Both the position numbers and the translations under genes were made by a program. Under the pieces are notes generated by a model. That model had not been told where the DNA came from. It did not search any database and saw only the letters and a list, made by a program, of their open reading frames with translations. This document shows positions 35,048 through 43,314 of a stretch of 64,000 nucleotides of DNA, piece by piece. Within the stretch, counting starts at the first letter, position 1; each line of letters opens with the position of its first letter. Origin of the DNA: Pedobacter cryoconitis (GTDB lineage: Bacteria > Bacteroidota > Bacteroidia > Sphingobacteriales > Sphingobacteriaceae). The DNA lies in assembly GCF_014207135.1 (NCBI RefSeq), contig NZ_JACHCC010000003.1, forward strand, positions 186,001 through 250,000, written 5' to 3'.

Positions 35048-36241
35048 TTAATAGGGGAAACTGACTTTTCCCATGGATACTGAGGGTACATTTTTTAGTG
35101 TACCAAAATTTGTTTTTCCTCCCGTCAGGGCTTCGTTAGCCAGCAGGGCAAATAAAACAGCTTCTTTTGCATCCGGATATATACCTAGTGTTTCAGTTGA
35201 CCGGAGCTCAATTCCGAGTCTTTCTTCAAGGTGTCTGACCAATACAGGATTATACATACCGCCTCCGCTTAAATAGATCTGATAGGGTTTCTGATTGCTG
35301 ATACATTTAGTAATTGCGTGAATAATACCCTGTGCAGAGAATAAGGCCAGGGTTGCCATTACATCCTGATCGCTGATATCTGGTTGTCCTGATTTGCTGA
35401 TAGCATTTAGTAGATAGGCCATGCTAAAAAGTTCCGGACCAGTAGTTTTTGGGAATGGAGCGTCGAAAAATGGATGATCCAGCAATGCCTTAAGAAGAGC
35501 TTCGTTAACAGTTCCTGCCGAAGAGATCTCTGCATTTTTATCATAGTACCTGCCTGGGAATTTCAATTGTACGTATTGGTCCATGAGGGTGTTTCCCGGT
35601 CCGACATCCGTCGAGAAACAACCGCCTTGCTGGCCAGCCGGAAGAAAAGTAAAATTGGCTATACCACCTATATTGAGCATAATCCTGTTTTCGACAGGAT
35701 CTGAGAAGATCAGGTAATCGCCATACAATGCTAAAGGGGCACCTTCTCCGCCTGCGGCAATGTGTTTCTGGCGGAAATCACTTAATGTTATAATCCCTGT
35801 TTTGACAGCAAGATGATCTGCATCGCCTATTTGTAATGTTGCATTAGGATATCCGGCTACACTGTGTAAATGTTTGGGGGCATGAAAAATAGTTTGACCG
35901 TGACTGGCGATAATATCGACATCAGTGGCTTCAATTTTCCAGTCCCGGAGACATTGGAGAATTAGTTCTCCATAATAGGTTCCTATAAAAGCATTTAATA
36001 ATGTGATCCGTTCGAGATCGGCAGTTTTTTTAGCGAAAACAAATTTTAACTCTTCCTTGAAATCAGAGGTGTATTGCATGGTCACAAAATGCCGCAATTT
36101 GATTTTTGTATCTGTGCCGCTGCCGCTAAATTCACAGAGTGCAATATCCAGTCCGTCAAAAGAGGTTCCGGACATTAATCCGATAATGGTTTTAGCTGAT
36201 TTACTTGAGATTTGGTAAAGGTTTTGTATGTTTTGGTTCAT
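35048..36241 (-). CDS. anmK: anhydro-N-acetylmuramic acid kinase
   Basis: A 397-aa kinase of the ASKHA-like AnmK family. The N-terminal signature GLMSGTSFDGLDIALCEF is diagnostic; HGQTIFHAP, LNIGGIANFT and TDVGPGNTLMDQYV are the other conserved blocks. It converts 1,6-anhydro-MurNAc and ATP to MurNAc-6-phosphate, the substrate of MurQ in the same operon. It is the first gene of the row. The 249-bp gap upstream holds an inverted repeat likely bound by the DeoR-type regulator. Confidence 0.97.
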   Translation of the reverse strand: MNQNIQNLYQISSKSAKTIIGLMSGTSFDGLDIALCEFSGSGTDTKIKLRHFVTMQYTSDFKEELKFVFAKKTADLERITLLNAFIGTYYGELILQCLRDWKIEATDVDIIASHGQTIFHAPKHLHSVAGYPNATLQIGDADHLAVKTGIITLSDFRQKHIAAGGEGAPLALYGDYLIFSDPVENRIMLNIGGIANFTFLPAGQQGGCFSTDVGPGNTLMDQYVQLKFPGRYYDKNAEISSAGTVNEALLKALLDHPFFDAPFPKTTGPELFSMAYLLNAISKSGQPDISDQDVMATLALFSAQGIIHAITKCISNQKPYQIYLSGGGMYNPVLVRHLEERLGIELRSTETLGIYPDAKEAVLFALLANEALTGGKTNFGTLKNVPSVSMGKVSFPY

Positions 36242-36354
36242 AGATTAATTTTGCAGTTAACTAATTGATAAATCCGCAAGAAAACGCATTTGTAACTAAC
36301 TCATTTTCTGGTTGATAATATGTAATTATACAAATAATCTTTCATGTAAAGAAT

Positions 36355-36389
36355 TTTTATGCGTTATTTTATTTGTTTTACGCATAAAA
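36355..36389. promoter_or_regulatory. DeoR-type operator candidate upstream of anmK
   Basis: TTTTATGCGT (36355-36364) and ACGCATAAAA (36380-36389) are perfect 10-bp arms 15 bp apart. The repeat is 114-148 bp upstream of the anmK start, in the gap after the DeoR-type gene. Another ACGCAT at 36284-36289 is nearer to anmK. Together they fit a repressor of the recycling operon. Confidence 0.65.
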
Positions 36390-36490
36390 CCGCAAACTAT
36401 AATTTGATGAAATACTTATCGGACCTAAATTGAGTTTTAGCCGGGATAGGTTACGGGTTCGGGAAAAAGGAGGGAAAGAATAAGAAATGA

Positions 36491-37234
36491 TCAGATCAGT
36501 TTGATCCTTTTATCATATTTCTTAAGCAGCTCGTCATTTGGGTCCAGATCAGTAATCATGTATTTAATATCATCCAAAGGGCAAACCTTCATTTTTTGAG
36601 TTGATTCAAGTTTTTCTGCAATACTTAAGATAGCAGTTTCCGTCGCAGATTTGATCATTGCTTTTTTCACCTGCACGACTTCCCAGTCTGAATCTGTAAT
36701 CCCGCTTTTGACTGATACGCTATTCGTACCCAGAAGGCATAAGTCAACCTGGATTTCTGAAAGCTGATGAATCACCTGTGAACCGATCAGGATCTGCGAA
36801 TCAGGAGAGAGTTTTCCGGCAATAATATGGACGTCCAGATCCGGTTTTTCGGCAAGTTCAAGGGCCAGTAGCGGGCTGATTGTGAAAAATGTACAGTGCA
36901 GTCCATCCGGGATCATTCTGGCTAGTTCTGTCATTGTAGTACCCCCGCCAACCAGTACAATCATGCCGTCTTCAATCAGCTCAAGTGCTTTCCTGGCGAT
37001 TTCTTTTTTTGCATCTTTTTTATAGACTTCCCGTTCTGCAAATGGGTAATGGAAAGATTTTGAAATAGCGCCTCCATGTACTTTTATAATCTGTCCGCTT
37101 TCTGTAAGCTCATTAAGGTCTCTTCTGACTGTATCTTCTGATACATCCAGCTGAACACTCAGATCTGCAGACAGTACTTTGTTATGGATGTTTATTTGAC
37201 TAATGATGTAATTTAAGCGTTCTTCTTTAAGCAT
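36491..37234 (-). CDS. DeoR-family transcriptional regulator
   Basis: A 247-aa protein from the ATG at 37232-37234 (MLKEERLNYI); an ATG at 37285 would add 17 non-conserved residues. The DeoR HTH is VLSADLSVQLDVSEDTVRRDLNEL with the family wing GQIIKVHGGAI, followed by the sugar-phosphate sensor domain (VGGGTTMTELARMI, then LGTNSVSVKSGITDSDW). DeoR-type proteins usually respond to phosphorylated sugars, so MurNAc-6-P or GlcNAc-6-P is a reasonable inducer. A TTACGCATTAAA half-site lies about 43 bp upstream and points to autoregulation. Confidence 0.92.
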   Translation of the reverse strand: MLKEERLNYIISQINIHNKVLSADLSVQLDVSEDTVRRDLNELTESGQIIKVHGGAISKSFHYPFAEREVYKKDAKKEIARKALELIEDGMIVLVGGGTTMTELARMIPDGLHCTFFTISPLLALELAEKPDLDVHIIAGKLSPDSQILIGSQVIHQLSEIQVDLCLLGTNSVSVKSGITDSDWEVVQVKKAMIKSATETAILSIAEKLESTQKMKVCPLDDIKYMITDLDPNDELLKKYDKRIKLI

Positions 37235-37277
37235 AATCAGTTTATAATCCAGATAGAAATCACAAATTAACTTATAA

Positions 37278-37289
37278 TTACGCATTAAA
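37278..37289. promoter_or_regulatory. half-site upstream of the DeoR-type gene
   Basis: TTACGCATTAAA matches the right arm of the anmK-upstream inverted repeat (TTACGCATAAAA) with one change. Only one half is present. It lies between the DoxX gene stop and the preferred start of the regulator. Confidence 0.4.
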
Positions 37290-37303
37290 CAATAGTACCA
37301 CGT

Positions 37304-37750
37304 TTAAATATTGGATTTCGTCAATAATGCATCGATGCTCCATTTATAGTGCTGTACTGTGGCCAGCAAAAATGAACCAGCACTTACAGTAAATACAGAA
37401 TAGGCCAGGGGTTTGATTATACCAAATGAGATAGCCATCGAAAGGGCAAAAAGTAAGGCCAGTAAGCCACTGCCAAAAGCCGCAAGCCTGGTTTTGAAAC
37501 CCAGAATCAGTAATATTCCAAAGACTATTTCAGCGGCCGTAGCCAGGATAGCAAAAATGTTTGCCAGGCTATAAGGTAAAAAGGACATGACTGATGAAGC
37601 GTATTCCATAAAGTGTTTCCAGTCACCCCAGGAGACGCCATTAGCCCCATTACTTCCCCAGACACCGAGTCGGTCAAGGCCAAACACCAGATAACCGGTA
37701 CCAATAGCTAAACGAAGATAAAGTTGAAAAAGGTTAGTTGATTTTATCAT
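37304..37750 (-). CDS. DoxX-family membrane protein
   Basis: A 148-aa protein with four membrane segments. The N-terminal RLAIGTGYLVFGLDRLG and the central ILATAAEIVFGILLILGFKTRLAA are typical of DoxX-like proteins, which are often linked to redox or thiosulfate chemistry, but the function is unsettled. It lies 69 bp before the DeoR-type gene on the same strand; a functional link is not evident. Confidence 0.85.
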   Translation of the reverse strand: MIKSTNLFQLYLRLAIGTGYLVFGLDRLGVWGSNGANGVSWGDWKHFMEYASSVMSFLPYSLANIFAILATAAEIVFGILLILGFKTRLAAFGSGLLALLFALSMAISFGIIKPLAYSVFTVSAGSFLLATVQHYKWSIDALLTKSNI

Positions 37751-37860
37751 TGGATTAAAATTTAAACAAAGCTACTTTTTGTGCCATAGTATATGTAGAC
37801 CAGTTCGAAAATAAAGGTAGTCCAATTAAATCTGCTAACCATAATAAGCATTTATCTGAA

Positions 37861-37868
37861 TACATTTG
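37861..37868 (+). promoter_or_regulatory. -7 element directly before the ORF6N gene
   Basis: TACATTTG matches TAnnTTTG fully and ends 4 bp before the start codon at 37873. Transcription beginning at the normal distance would give a leaderless or nearly leaderless mRNA. Confidence 0.45.
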
Positions 37869-37872
37869 CAGT

Positions 37873-38409
37873 ATGAGCCAAACGAATGCAGTTATTGTGC
37901 CTGACGAGGTAGTCATGAGTAAGATCTACATGGTCAGAGATCAAAAAGTAATGCTGGATTTTGAGCTGGCAGAGTTGTATGGAGTTGAAACCAAAGTGTT
38001 AAAACAGGCTGTAAGACGTAATATAAACCGATTTCCAGAAGACTTCATGTTTGAAATGAACAAAGAAGAGCTTGATGGTTTGAGGTCACAAATTGTGACC
38101 TCAAATGAAAGACGTGGTGGAACGCGCTATATGCCCTTTTGCTTTACTGAACAGGGCGTAACTATGTTGTCCTGTGTGTTAAACAGCGAAAGAGCTATCC
38201 GGGTCAATATCCAGATCATTCGTATCTACACTCGTATACGTGAAATGCTGATGGCGCATAAAGATGTCTTCATCAGGGTAGAGCAGGTTGAAAAACAGTT
38301 AATGAAACATGATCAGAAAATTGAGTTGTTGTTTGCTTATCTGAGTAAATTCATTGAAAAGGAAGAACAGCCAAGAACAGAAATTGGTTTTAAACGAAAA
38401 GGTAAATAA
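37873..38409 (+). CDS. ORF6N-domain DNA-binding protein
   Basis: A 178-aa protein. The N-terminal 100 residues are ORF6N (KIYMVRDQKVMLDFELAELYGVETKVLKQAVRRNINRFPEDF, then YMPFCFTEQGVTMLS), a domain found in phage anti-repressor-like and KilA-N-related proteins. The C-terminal part is a charged, probable coiled-coil tail. It is likely derived from a phage or mobile element but stands alone here; no prophage genes flank it. DNA binding is inferred from the family. Confidence 0.92.
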   Translation: MSQTNAVIVPDEVVMSKIYMVRDQKVMLDFELAELYGVETKVLKQAVRRNINRFPEDFMFEMNKEELDGLRSQIVTSNERRGGTRYMPFCFTEQGVTMLSCVLNSERAIRVNIQIIRIYTRIREMLMAHKDVFIRVEQVEKQLMKHDQKIELLFAYLSKFIEKEEQPRTEIGFKRKGK

Positions 38410-38461
38410 TTCCCGCTGCACCATCTCTTACCCTCCAATTCCCTCTTTCCTCAAAAAACCT

Positions 38462-38469
38462 TATTTTTG
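38462..38469 (+). promoter_or_regulatory. -7 element of the second Crp/Fnr gene
   Basis: TATTTTTG matches TAnnTTTG, 21 bp upstream of the ATG at 38491. It supports that ATG over a TTG at 38467, which lies inside the element. The -33 region is not recognisable. Confidence 0.45.
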
Positions 38470-38490
38470 AAAAAACACTATCATTTGCCT

Positions 38491-39042
38491 ATGACGCTGA
38501 CCCAATATATCTCTGAAATGTTAAGTACAAATGAAGGCCTGCCTTTTCTAACTGTTACAGCAGAGTATTCCAAAAAGTCGGTCATTACAAGCATAGGTCA
38601 GCTCGAAAGAAACATCTACTTTATCCAGGATGGAATTATAGAAATCGGGATGGAAACCGATGCAGGAAATAAAATTGTAGAATTTTGTTTTTCCAATGAT
38701 TTTGTTTCCTCTTACACTTCAGTTTTATCACAGGAACCATCCGATGTCTATCTCTACTGTTTAACAGATTGTATCGTAGAAATCATCCCCTATGATAAAT
38801 TAAGAGTAGCCTATGAAACGTCTTTGCTGGCCAATCAGTTTGGAAGACTGGCCACTGAGGGGCTTTATATGAAAAGAGTGAGAAAAGAAAAAGATACCCT
38901 CATTAAAAATGCCGAGCAAAGATACCTTGAGCTGATTAAATACAGGCCTGAAGTGATTAAAGAAATCCCAGTTCACCGGATTGCCAGATATCTGGGCATT
39001 CATCCCGAAAGTCTGAGCAGGCTCCGGAAATCAATTTCCTAA
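38491..39042 (+). CDS. Crp/Fnr-family regulator
   Basis: A 183-aa protein started at the ATG at 38491; an upstream TTG frame would overlap the promoter. A cNMP-binding-type barrel (LERNIYFIQDGIIEIGMETDAGN) is followed by a helix-turn-helix (IPVHRIARYLGIHPESLSRLRKSI). The ligand-binding pocket motif of CRP is absent. The thioesterase gene follows by 65 bp and may be a target. Confidence 0.9.
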   Translation: MTLTQYISEMLSTNEGLPFLTVTAEYSKKSVITSIGQLERNIYFIQDGIIEIGMETDAGNKIVEFCFSNDFVSSYTSVLSQEPSDVYLYCLTDCIVEIIPYDKLRVAYETSLLANQFGRLATEGLYMKRVRKEKDTLIKNAEQRYLELIKYRPEVIKEIPVHRIARYLGIHPESLSRLRKSIS

Positions 39043-39075
39043 CATAGGTCAGTATATTAAAAAGGCCATTTACAG

Positions 39076-39083
39076 TACCTTTG
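39076..39083 (+). promoter_or_regulatory. -7 element of the second thioesterase gene
   Basis: TACCTTTG matches TAnnTTTG, 24 bp upstream of the ATG at 39108. This supports 39108 over the TTG at 39081, which would lie within the promoter. The -33 box is poor. Confidence 0.45.
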
Positions 39084-39107
39084 CCACTATCAATAAACAA
39101 AAAGGCT

Positions 39108-39551
39108 ATGGTACAATTTCAGAAAAAACTATCATTACGCTGGTCAGATATGGATCCTAATTTCCATCTCAGACACAGCAGTTATTATGATCTGGCTGCG
39201 CAGTCCCGTCTGGAGATTTTGGGTGAATTGGGACTAACCATGTCCCTGATGCAGGAACAGCATTTTGGCCCTGTAATTTTCAAAGAGTCATGCACATTTA
39301 TCAGAGAAATCAAGTCTTCGGATAGTATCTCTATCAATATTAAAGTCGAGAAAATGAGCGCAGACGGAGCCAAATGGTCTATTTTGCAGGAATTTACTGA
39401 TGATACAAACCGCGTAAGAGCTATTCTCACCGTAGAAGGATCCTGGATAGATACCAAATTGCGTAAACTGGCCAGACCCGTTCCCCAGGCTGCACAGGAT
39501 GCTTTTAACCTTTTGCCTAAAATCGAAAAAACTTTAAACGAGAGTTTCTAG
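39108..39551 (+). CDS. acyl-CoA thioesterase-like protein, 4HBT fold
   Basis: A 147-aa hot-dog-fold protein from the ATG at 39108. LRWSDMDPNFHLRHSSYYDLAAQSRLEIL is the 4HBT N-terminal pattern, but the usual D-x-N-x-H is changed to DPNFHLRH. The remainder (FGPVIFKESCTFIREIKSSDSISI) is typical. It probably hydrolyses an acyl thioester. It lies downstream of the Crp/Fnr gene and before the efflux operon, each with its own promoter-like signal. Confidence 0.82.
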   Translation: MVQFQKKLSLRWSDMDPNFHLRHSSYYDLAAQSRLEILGELGLTMSLMQEQHFGPVIFKESCTFIREIKSSDSISINIKVEKMSADGAKWSILQEFTDDTNRVRAILTVEGSWIDTKLRKLARPVPQAAQDAFNLLPKIEKTLNESF

Positions 39552-39623
39552 TTCAGAAGCATTAAACCTATTGAATTAGGTAAATAAAAATGTAAATTAG
39601 GATATAACAGGAAATTTAAAGCT

Positions 39624-39642
39624 GGTATCGGGATAAGATACC
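39624..39642. promoter_or_regulatory. inverted repeat upstream of the efflux operon
   Basis: GGTATC-GGGATAA-GATACC, 6-bp perfect arms around 7 bp, 36 bp upstream of the TolC-like start codon. It is a plausible operator for the efflux operon; the regulator is not identifiable. Confidence 0.5.
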
Positions 39643-39678
39643 CCGCGATTGCTGTTAAGCACCAGTTAAGAAGATTAT

Positions 39679-41076
39679 ATGAGGAACTACCCCAAAACTA
39701 TACTAATATCACTGGCTTTTTCATTACCATGGCTCTCTCCGGTTTTTGCCCAGCAGGCTCCGGATCTGCCTGCGCTGATGCAGCGTGCAGTTAACAAAGA
39801 CATGGAGCTGGCCAATAAACAGCTTGATATAGAACAAACCAAAAACTCGAAACAATCCCTTTCAGATGCTTACCTGCCAAGGGTAAGTGGTATGGCAAGT
39901 TATGCTTATCTGAATAGCAGTGTCAATGCAAGTTTACCCGCGTCCACGTTTCCTATTTTAAATATCCCGATCCCGGCGCTGGATGGAAATTTCAACATGC
40001 ATAACAATACATGGTTGGCCAATGTAGGAGTGAAAGCACTACTTTTTGACGGACTCAAAATCGGGAATTATAAAAAAGCACTGACCGAAAAGATCAAGGC
40101 ACAAACCGTCATCCTGGAGAACGACCGTCAGGATATTATCAGTAAGGTTAGTGAAACTTATGACATGCTCGCTTTACTCAAACAAAGTAGAATAGTGCTT
40201 GACCGAAGTGACAAACAGCTGGAAGCCCAGACCAAAATTGCTGATAAAGCCTTTTCTTATGGTTTAATAACCAAATACGAACGTAAAAAAATTGAAGTAG
40301 CCAGGGCCCAGTTACAGGCCAGACTCGCTGAGTATGACGGCAAACGGAACCTGGTACTGAAACGTCTGGAGCAGCTGACAGGAGTGGGTATCGATACCCT
40401 TAAACTGATTGATAACAGCCTGACCCCTTATCTGAATATAACCCCTGGTCTGGATGTCCAAAACAGGCCCGAATTTGCTGCACTCGATGCGACAGATAAA
40501 GCCTACAACTACCAGTTGAAGGCTAAAAGAAATCACCTGATCCCTGCGGTTGGCGCTTTCGGTTCTGCTTCCTATATGAGCCTGAACAATCTTGTCTTTC
40601 AGAATAAGGCAGGTACTTTAAGCCCGAATACCGGAGATGTTAAACTTCAGATGAACAAATTAGAGCTATTCCCTACATTTATTGTGGGCGTAGGTGTGAA
40701 GTGGGATATATTCGACGGATTTGAAAGCAAACACGAGATCAAGAAAATAAAAATCGAATTACAGCAGGTAAGGAATAAAAAGGAAGAGGCTAAAGAACTC
40801 CTGTCACTGGGATTGATCAAAGCCAATACTGAATATAGCATTGCCAGTGCTCAGATTACTGCGAAAGCCAAAGAAAAAGAGGTTTCCAATGACGCTTTAA
40901 CTATAGCCGCTAAAGAGTACAGGAACGGACTGATTAAACCAGCTGATCTGATCACTGCCATTGCTGATAGTGAAAAGGCAGAACTCGGTTATTTAGAAAC
41001 CGTATTTAATCAGAGAAGGGCTGCTGTTGAAGTAAATAAAGCCGCTGGTAACCTGACCATAGACAAGTTCAAATAA
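39679..41076 (+). CDS. TolC-family outer membrane efflux protein
   Basis: A 465-aa protein with a signal peptide (ending PVFAQQ) and the long-helix repeats of TolC proteins (SDAYLPRVSGMASYAYL, then TKYERKKIEVARAQLQARLAEYDGKRNLVLKRLEQLTG). It forms the outer-membrane channel of a tripartite pump. It is followed by the HlyD-like gene after 23 bp and by two ABC-2 permease genes, so the row is one exporter operon. Confidence 0.93.
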   Translation: MRNYPKTILISLAFSLPWLSPVFAQQAPDLPALMQRAVNKDMELANKQLDIEQTKNSKQSLSDAYLPRVSGMASYAYLNSSVNASLPASTFPILNIPIPALDGNFNMHNNTWLANVGVKALLFDGLKIGNYKKALTEKIKAQTVILENDRQDIISKVSETYDMLALLKQSRIVLDRSDKQLEAQTKIADKAFSYGLITKYERKKIEVARAQLQARLAEYDGKRNLVLKRLEQLTGVGIDTLKLIDNSLTPYLNITPGLDVQNRPEFAALDATDKAYNYQLKAKRNHLIPAVGAFGSASYMSLNNLVFQNKAGTLSPNTGDVKLQMNKLELFPTFIVGVGVKWDIFDGFESKHEIKKIKIELQQVRNKKEEAKELLSLGLIKANTEYSIASAQITAKAKEKEVSNDALTIAAKEYRNGLIKPADLITAIADSEKAELGYLETVFNQRRAAVEVNKAAGNLTIDKFK

Positions 41077-41099
41077 GAAGAATTAAACATTTTACCCAG

Positions 41100-42083
41100 A
41101 TGAATAACCCTACAAAAATTCTATTGCCGCTGAGTATGATTTTCTTTTGTGTTACTTCCTGTAGCCAGAAAAAATTAGATAACGCATTTGAAGGAAAGAT
41201 AAAAAGAGAAACGATTGCCTTTACTACCAAGATGGCAGGGCGGATTCTGAAAATATATGTCAAAGAAGGCGACCTGGTACATCGTGGAGATACACTGGCT
41301 ATGCTCAGTTTACCCGAAGTAACCGCTAAGGTAGCCCAGGCCCATGGTGTAGTGAAAGCTGCATCTGCCCAGCATACTATGGCTGACAATGGGGCCACTA
41401 AAAATCAGCTGAAGCAATTACAGGCAAAATACCATGCCAGCTCGGAACAATTTGCATTTGCGCAGAAGTCCTTTAAACGTGCCAGCGCTATGTATGCAGA
41501 CAGTATGATGGCACCTCAGGCATATGATGAGGCGTATGCGAAATTTCAGGGTGCCAAAGCACAGCTGGATGCAACCACAGCTGAACTGAACGAAGCTAAA
41601 AAAGGTGTACGTTATGAAACTAAGGATGCAACTCTTGGACAGCAGCAACAGGCTGCGGGTGTATTGCAGGAGGCAGAAGTAGCCTATTCGGAGCGGTATA
41701 TCATTGCAACCAATGACATGGCAGTAGAAACCATCACCCTGCATGAAGGAGAGCTGGCGACACCGGGATATGCTATATTCAGTGGTTATATTCCAAACAG
41801 TACCTGGTTTAGGTTCACTGTTCCGGAAAGCCAGATTGCTCAGGTGAAAAAGGGGAGTAGCGTGACTGTTAAAGTTCCTTATAGTGAGGAAGCTTTTAAT
41901 GGTAAAATCGTAACCATTAAACAAATGCCTAAATACGCTGACATTACTACAGCCTATCCCGAATATAAAATGGACGAAGCTGTTTATGAAATCAAAATCA
42001 TTCCGGAGGATACTAAAAAAGCTGAAGGGCTGCTGTACAACGCTGCCGTTTTATTGCCAAGATCTGTTGGGACATCAAAATAA
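41100..42083 (+). CDS. HlyD-family periplasmic adaptor lipoprotein
   Basis: A 327-aa protein with a lipoprotein signal (FFCVTSCSQKK). The biotinyl-lipoyl half-motif is MAGRILKIYVKEGDLVHRGDTLAML and a coiled-coil hairpin spans residues 80-190. The barrel part (FTVPESQIAQVKKGSSVTVKVPYSEEAFNGKIV) follows. It would connect the ABC-2 permeases with the TolC protein. It is closest in layout to YhiI/YbhG-type adaptors. Confidence 0.93.
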   Translation: MNNPTKILLPLSMIFFCVTSCSQKKLDNAFEGKIKRETIAFTTKMAGRILKIYVKEGDLVHRGDTLAMLSLPEVTAKVAQAHGVVKAASAQHTMADNGATKNQLKQLQAKYHASSEQFAFAQKSFKRASAMYADSMMAPQAYDEAYAKFQGAKAQLDATTAELNEAKKGVRYETKDATLGQQQQAAGVLQEAEVAYSERYIIATNDMAVETITLHEGELATPGYAIFSGYIPNSTWFRFTVPESQIAQVKKGSSVTVKVPYSEEAFNGKIVTIKQMPKYADITTAYPEYKMDEAVYEIKIIPEDTKKAEGLLYNAAVLLPRSVGTSK

Positions 42084-42100
42084 AATTTACAGGCTATTAA

Positions 42101-43309
42101 TTGATCAGACCGATGCACCAGCGGATAAATAATTTCTTCTTTTTGGTTAAACGTGAGTTCGGCCTGTTCTGGAGCAACAAAATATTTGTGGTTGCCTTCC
42201 TGATTATGCCCGTTATCCTGGCTTTTTTATTAGGTAATGTCTACATGGATGGTGCCGTAAAAAACCTGAAGATAGTGGTGGTGGACAAAGACAATACATC
42301 GATGAGTAATAAGCTGATCGATATGTTGTCCGGGCACCCAACGCTGCATGTACTGATGGTCAAACATGAAATAGTAGACCTGGATCAGACCATGCTGGAT
42401 ACCCGTGCTATTGCTATTGTCGTGATACCAGAACGATTTGAATCAGACATCCTGAATAAACGCAGGCCAGAAGTGAACTCTTATCTGAATATGAGTAATA
42501 CAATGGCTGCGGGTGCTGTAGGAACTGCTATAGCCCAATGTAACGGGACATTAAATGCAGGTATCGGAATTGAGGCGATGAAGAAAGCCGGATTACCTGA
42601 AAAGGTAGCTGCACAAAACATTCAGCCTTTTCAGCTGAACATCTTTCAGTTATACAATCCCGGACAGAGCTATCTGGTGTTTTTGTGGCCCGCGCTTATT
42701 TTTTCCATCCTGCATCAATTGCTCTTACTGGCTATGGCTGTAAGTTTTTCGCAAGAAATAGAAAATAACCAGTTTAACCAGGCGGGGCTTCTGGGGCGTA
42801 CGACTTCAGCTTTTCAGCTGATCATCGTCAAAATGTTTCCATACCTGATTTTATCAATGGTTACGCTGTTAGTTTTCTACTTATTCAGCTTACATTTTAA
42901 ATTACCGCATCCCGTACATCCTGAGGTGCTGTTTTTATCACAAATCCTGATGGTCATCAGCACCTGTCTGTTAGGTGGTTTATACAGTCTGATCTTCCCC
43001 TCCCAGCTCAAGGCTACCGAATTATTGTTATGTATAGCTTCTCCGGCATTTACGGTGTCGGGGTTTACCTGGCCGGCCGATCAGGCACCTGTTATACTGG
43101 AAGGCTTTGGTAAAATTATCCCTTTGACACCATATTTAAAGAGCTTGAGGGCTTTATTGCTGGAAGGTGCTACCTTTCATGATGTCGTACCTTTTATGCA
43201 GCATCAGCTGATCTTAATTGCTGTATATTTTTTACTAAGTTTTGTACTTCTGAAATTAAAGATCAGAAAAAGCCTCCGGGCACCGAAAGAGGTTAAGGCT
43301 GAAGAATAA
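42101..43309 (+). CDS. ABC-2-type permease, first of a pair
   Basis: A 402-aa protein with one N-terminal membrane segment, a large periplasmic domain (residues 50-190, KIVVVDKDNTSMSNKLIDML) and five C-terminal membrane segments. This is the YbhS/YbhR-type ABC-2 layout. It is paralogous to the next gene: VVDKDN is shared and MSNKLIDML resembles MSARFIDML. The gene follows the adaptor after 17 bp. No ATPase is encoded in the row, so the motor must come from elsewhere. Confidence 0.92.
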   Translation: MIRPMHQRINNFFFLVKREFGLFWSNKIFVVAFLIMPVILAFLLGNVYMDGAVKNLKIVVVDKDNTSMSNKLIDMLSGHPTLHVLMVKHEIVDLDQTMLDTRAIAIVVIPERFESDILNKRRPEVNSYLNMSNTMAAGAVGTAIAQCNGTLNAGIGIEAMKKAGLPEKVAAQNIQPFQLNIFQLYNPGQSYLVFLWPALIFSILHQLLLLAMAVSFSQEIENNQFNQAGLLGRTTSAFQLIIVKMFPYLILSMVTLLVFYLFSLHFKLPHPVHPEVLFLSQILMVISTCLLGGLYSLIFPSQLKATELLLCIASPAFTVSGFTWPADQAPVILEGFGKIIPLTPYLKSLRALLLEGATFHDVVPFMQHQLILIAVYFLLSFVLLKLKIRKSLRAPKEVKAEE

Positions 43310-43314
43310 TTATC

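Noticed and set aside
38467..38490. TTG start extending the second Crp/Fnr gene
   Set aside because: It lies in the -7 element TATTTTTG; the ATG at 38491 is better placed.
39081..39107. TTG start extending the second thioesterase
   Set aside because: It lies in the -7 element TACCTTTG; the ATG at 39108 begins the conserved part.
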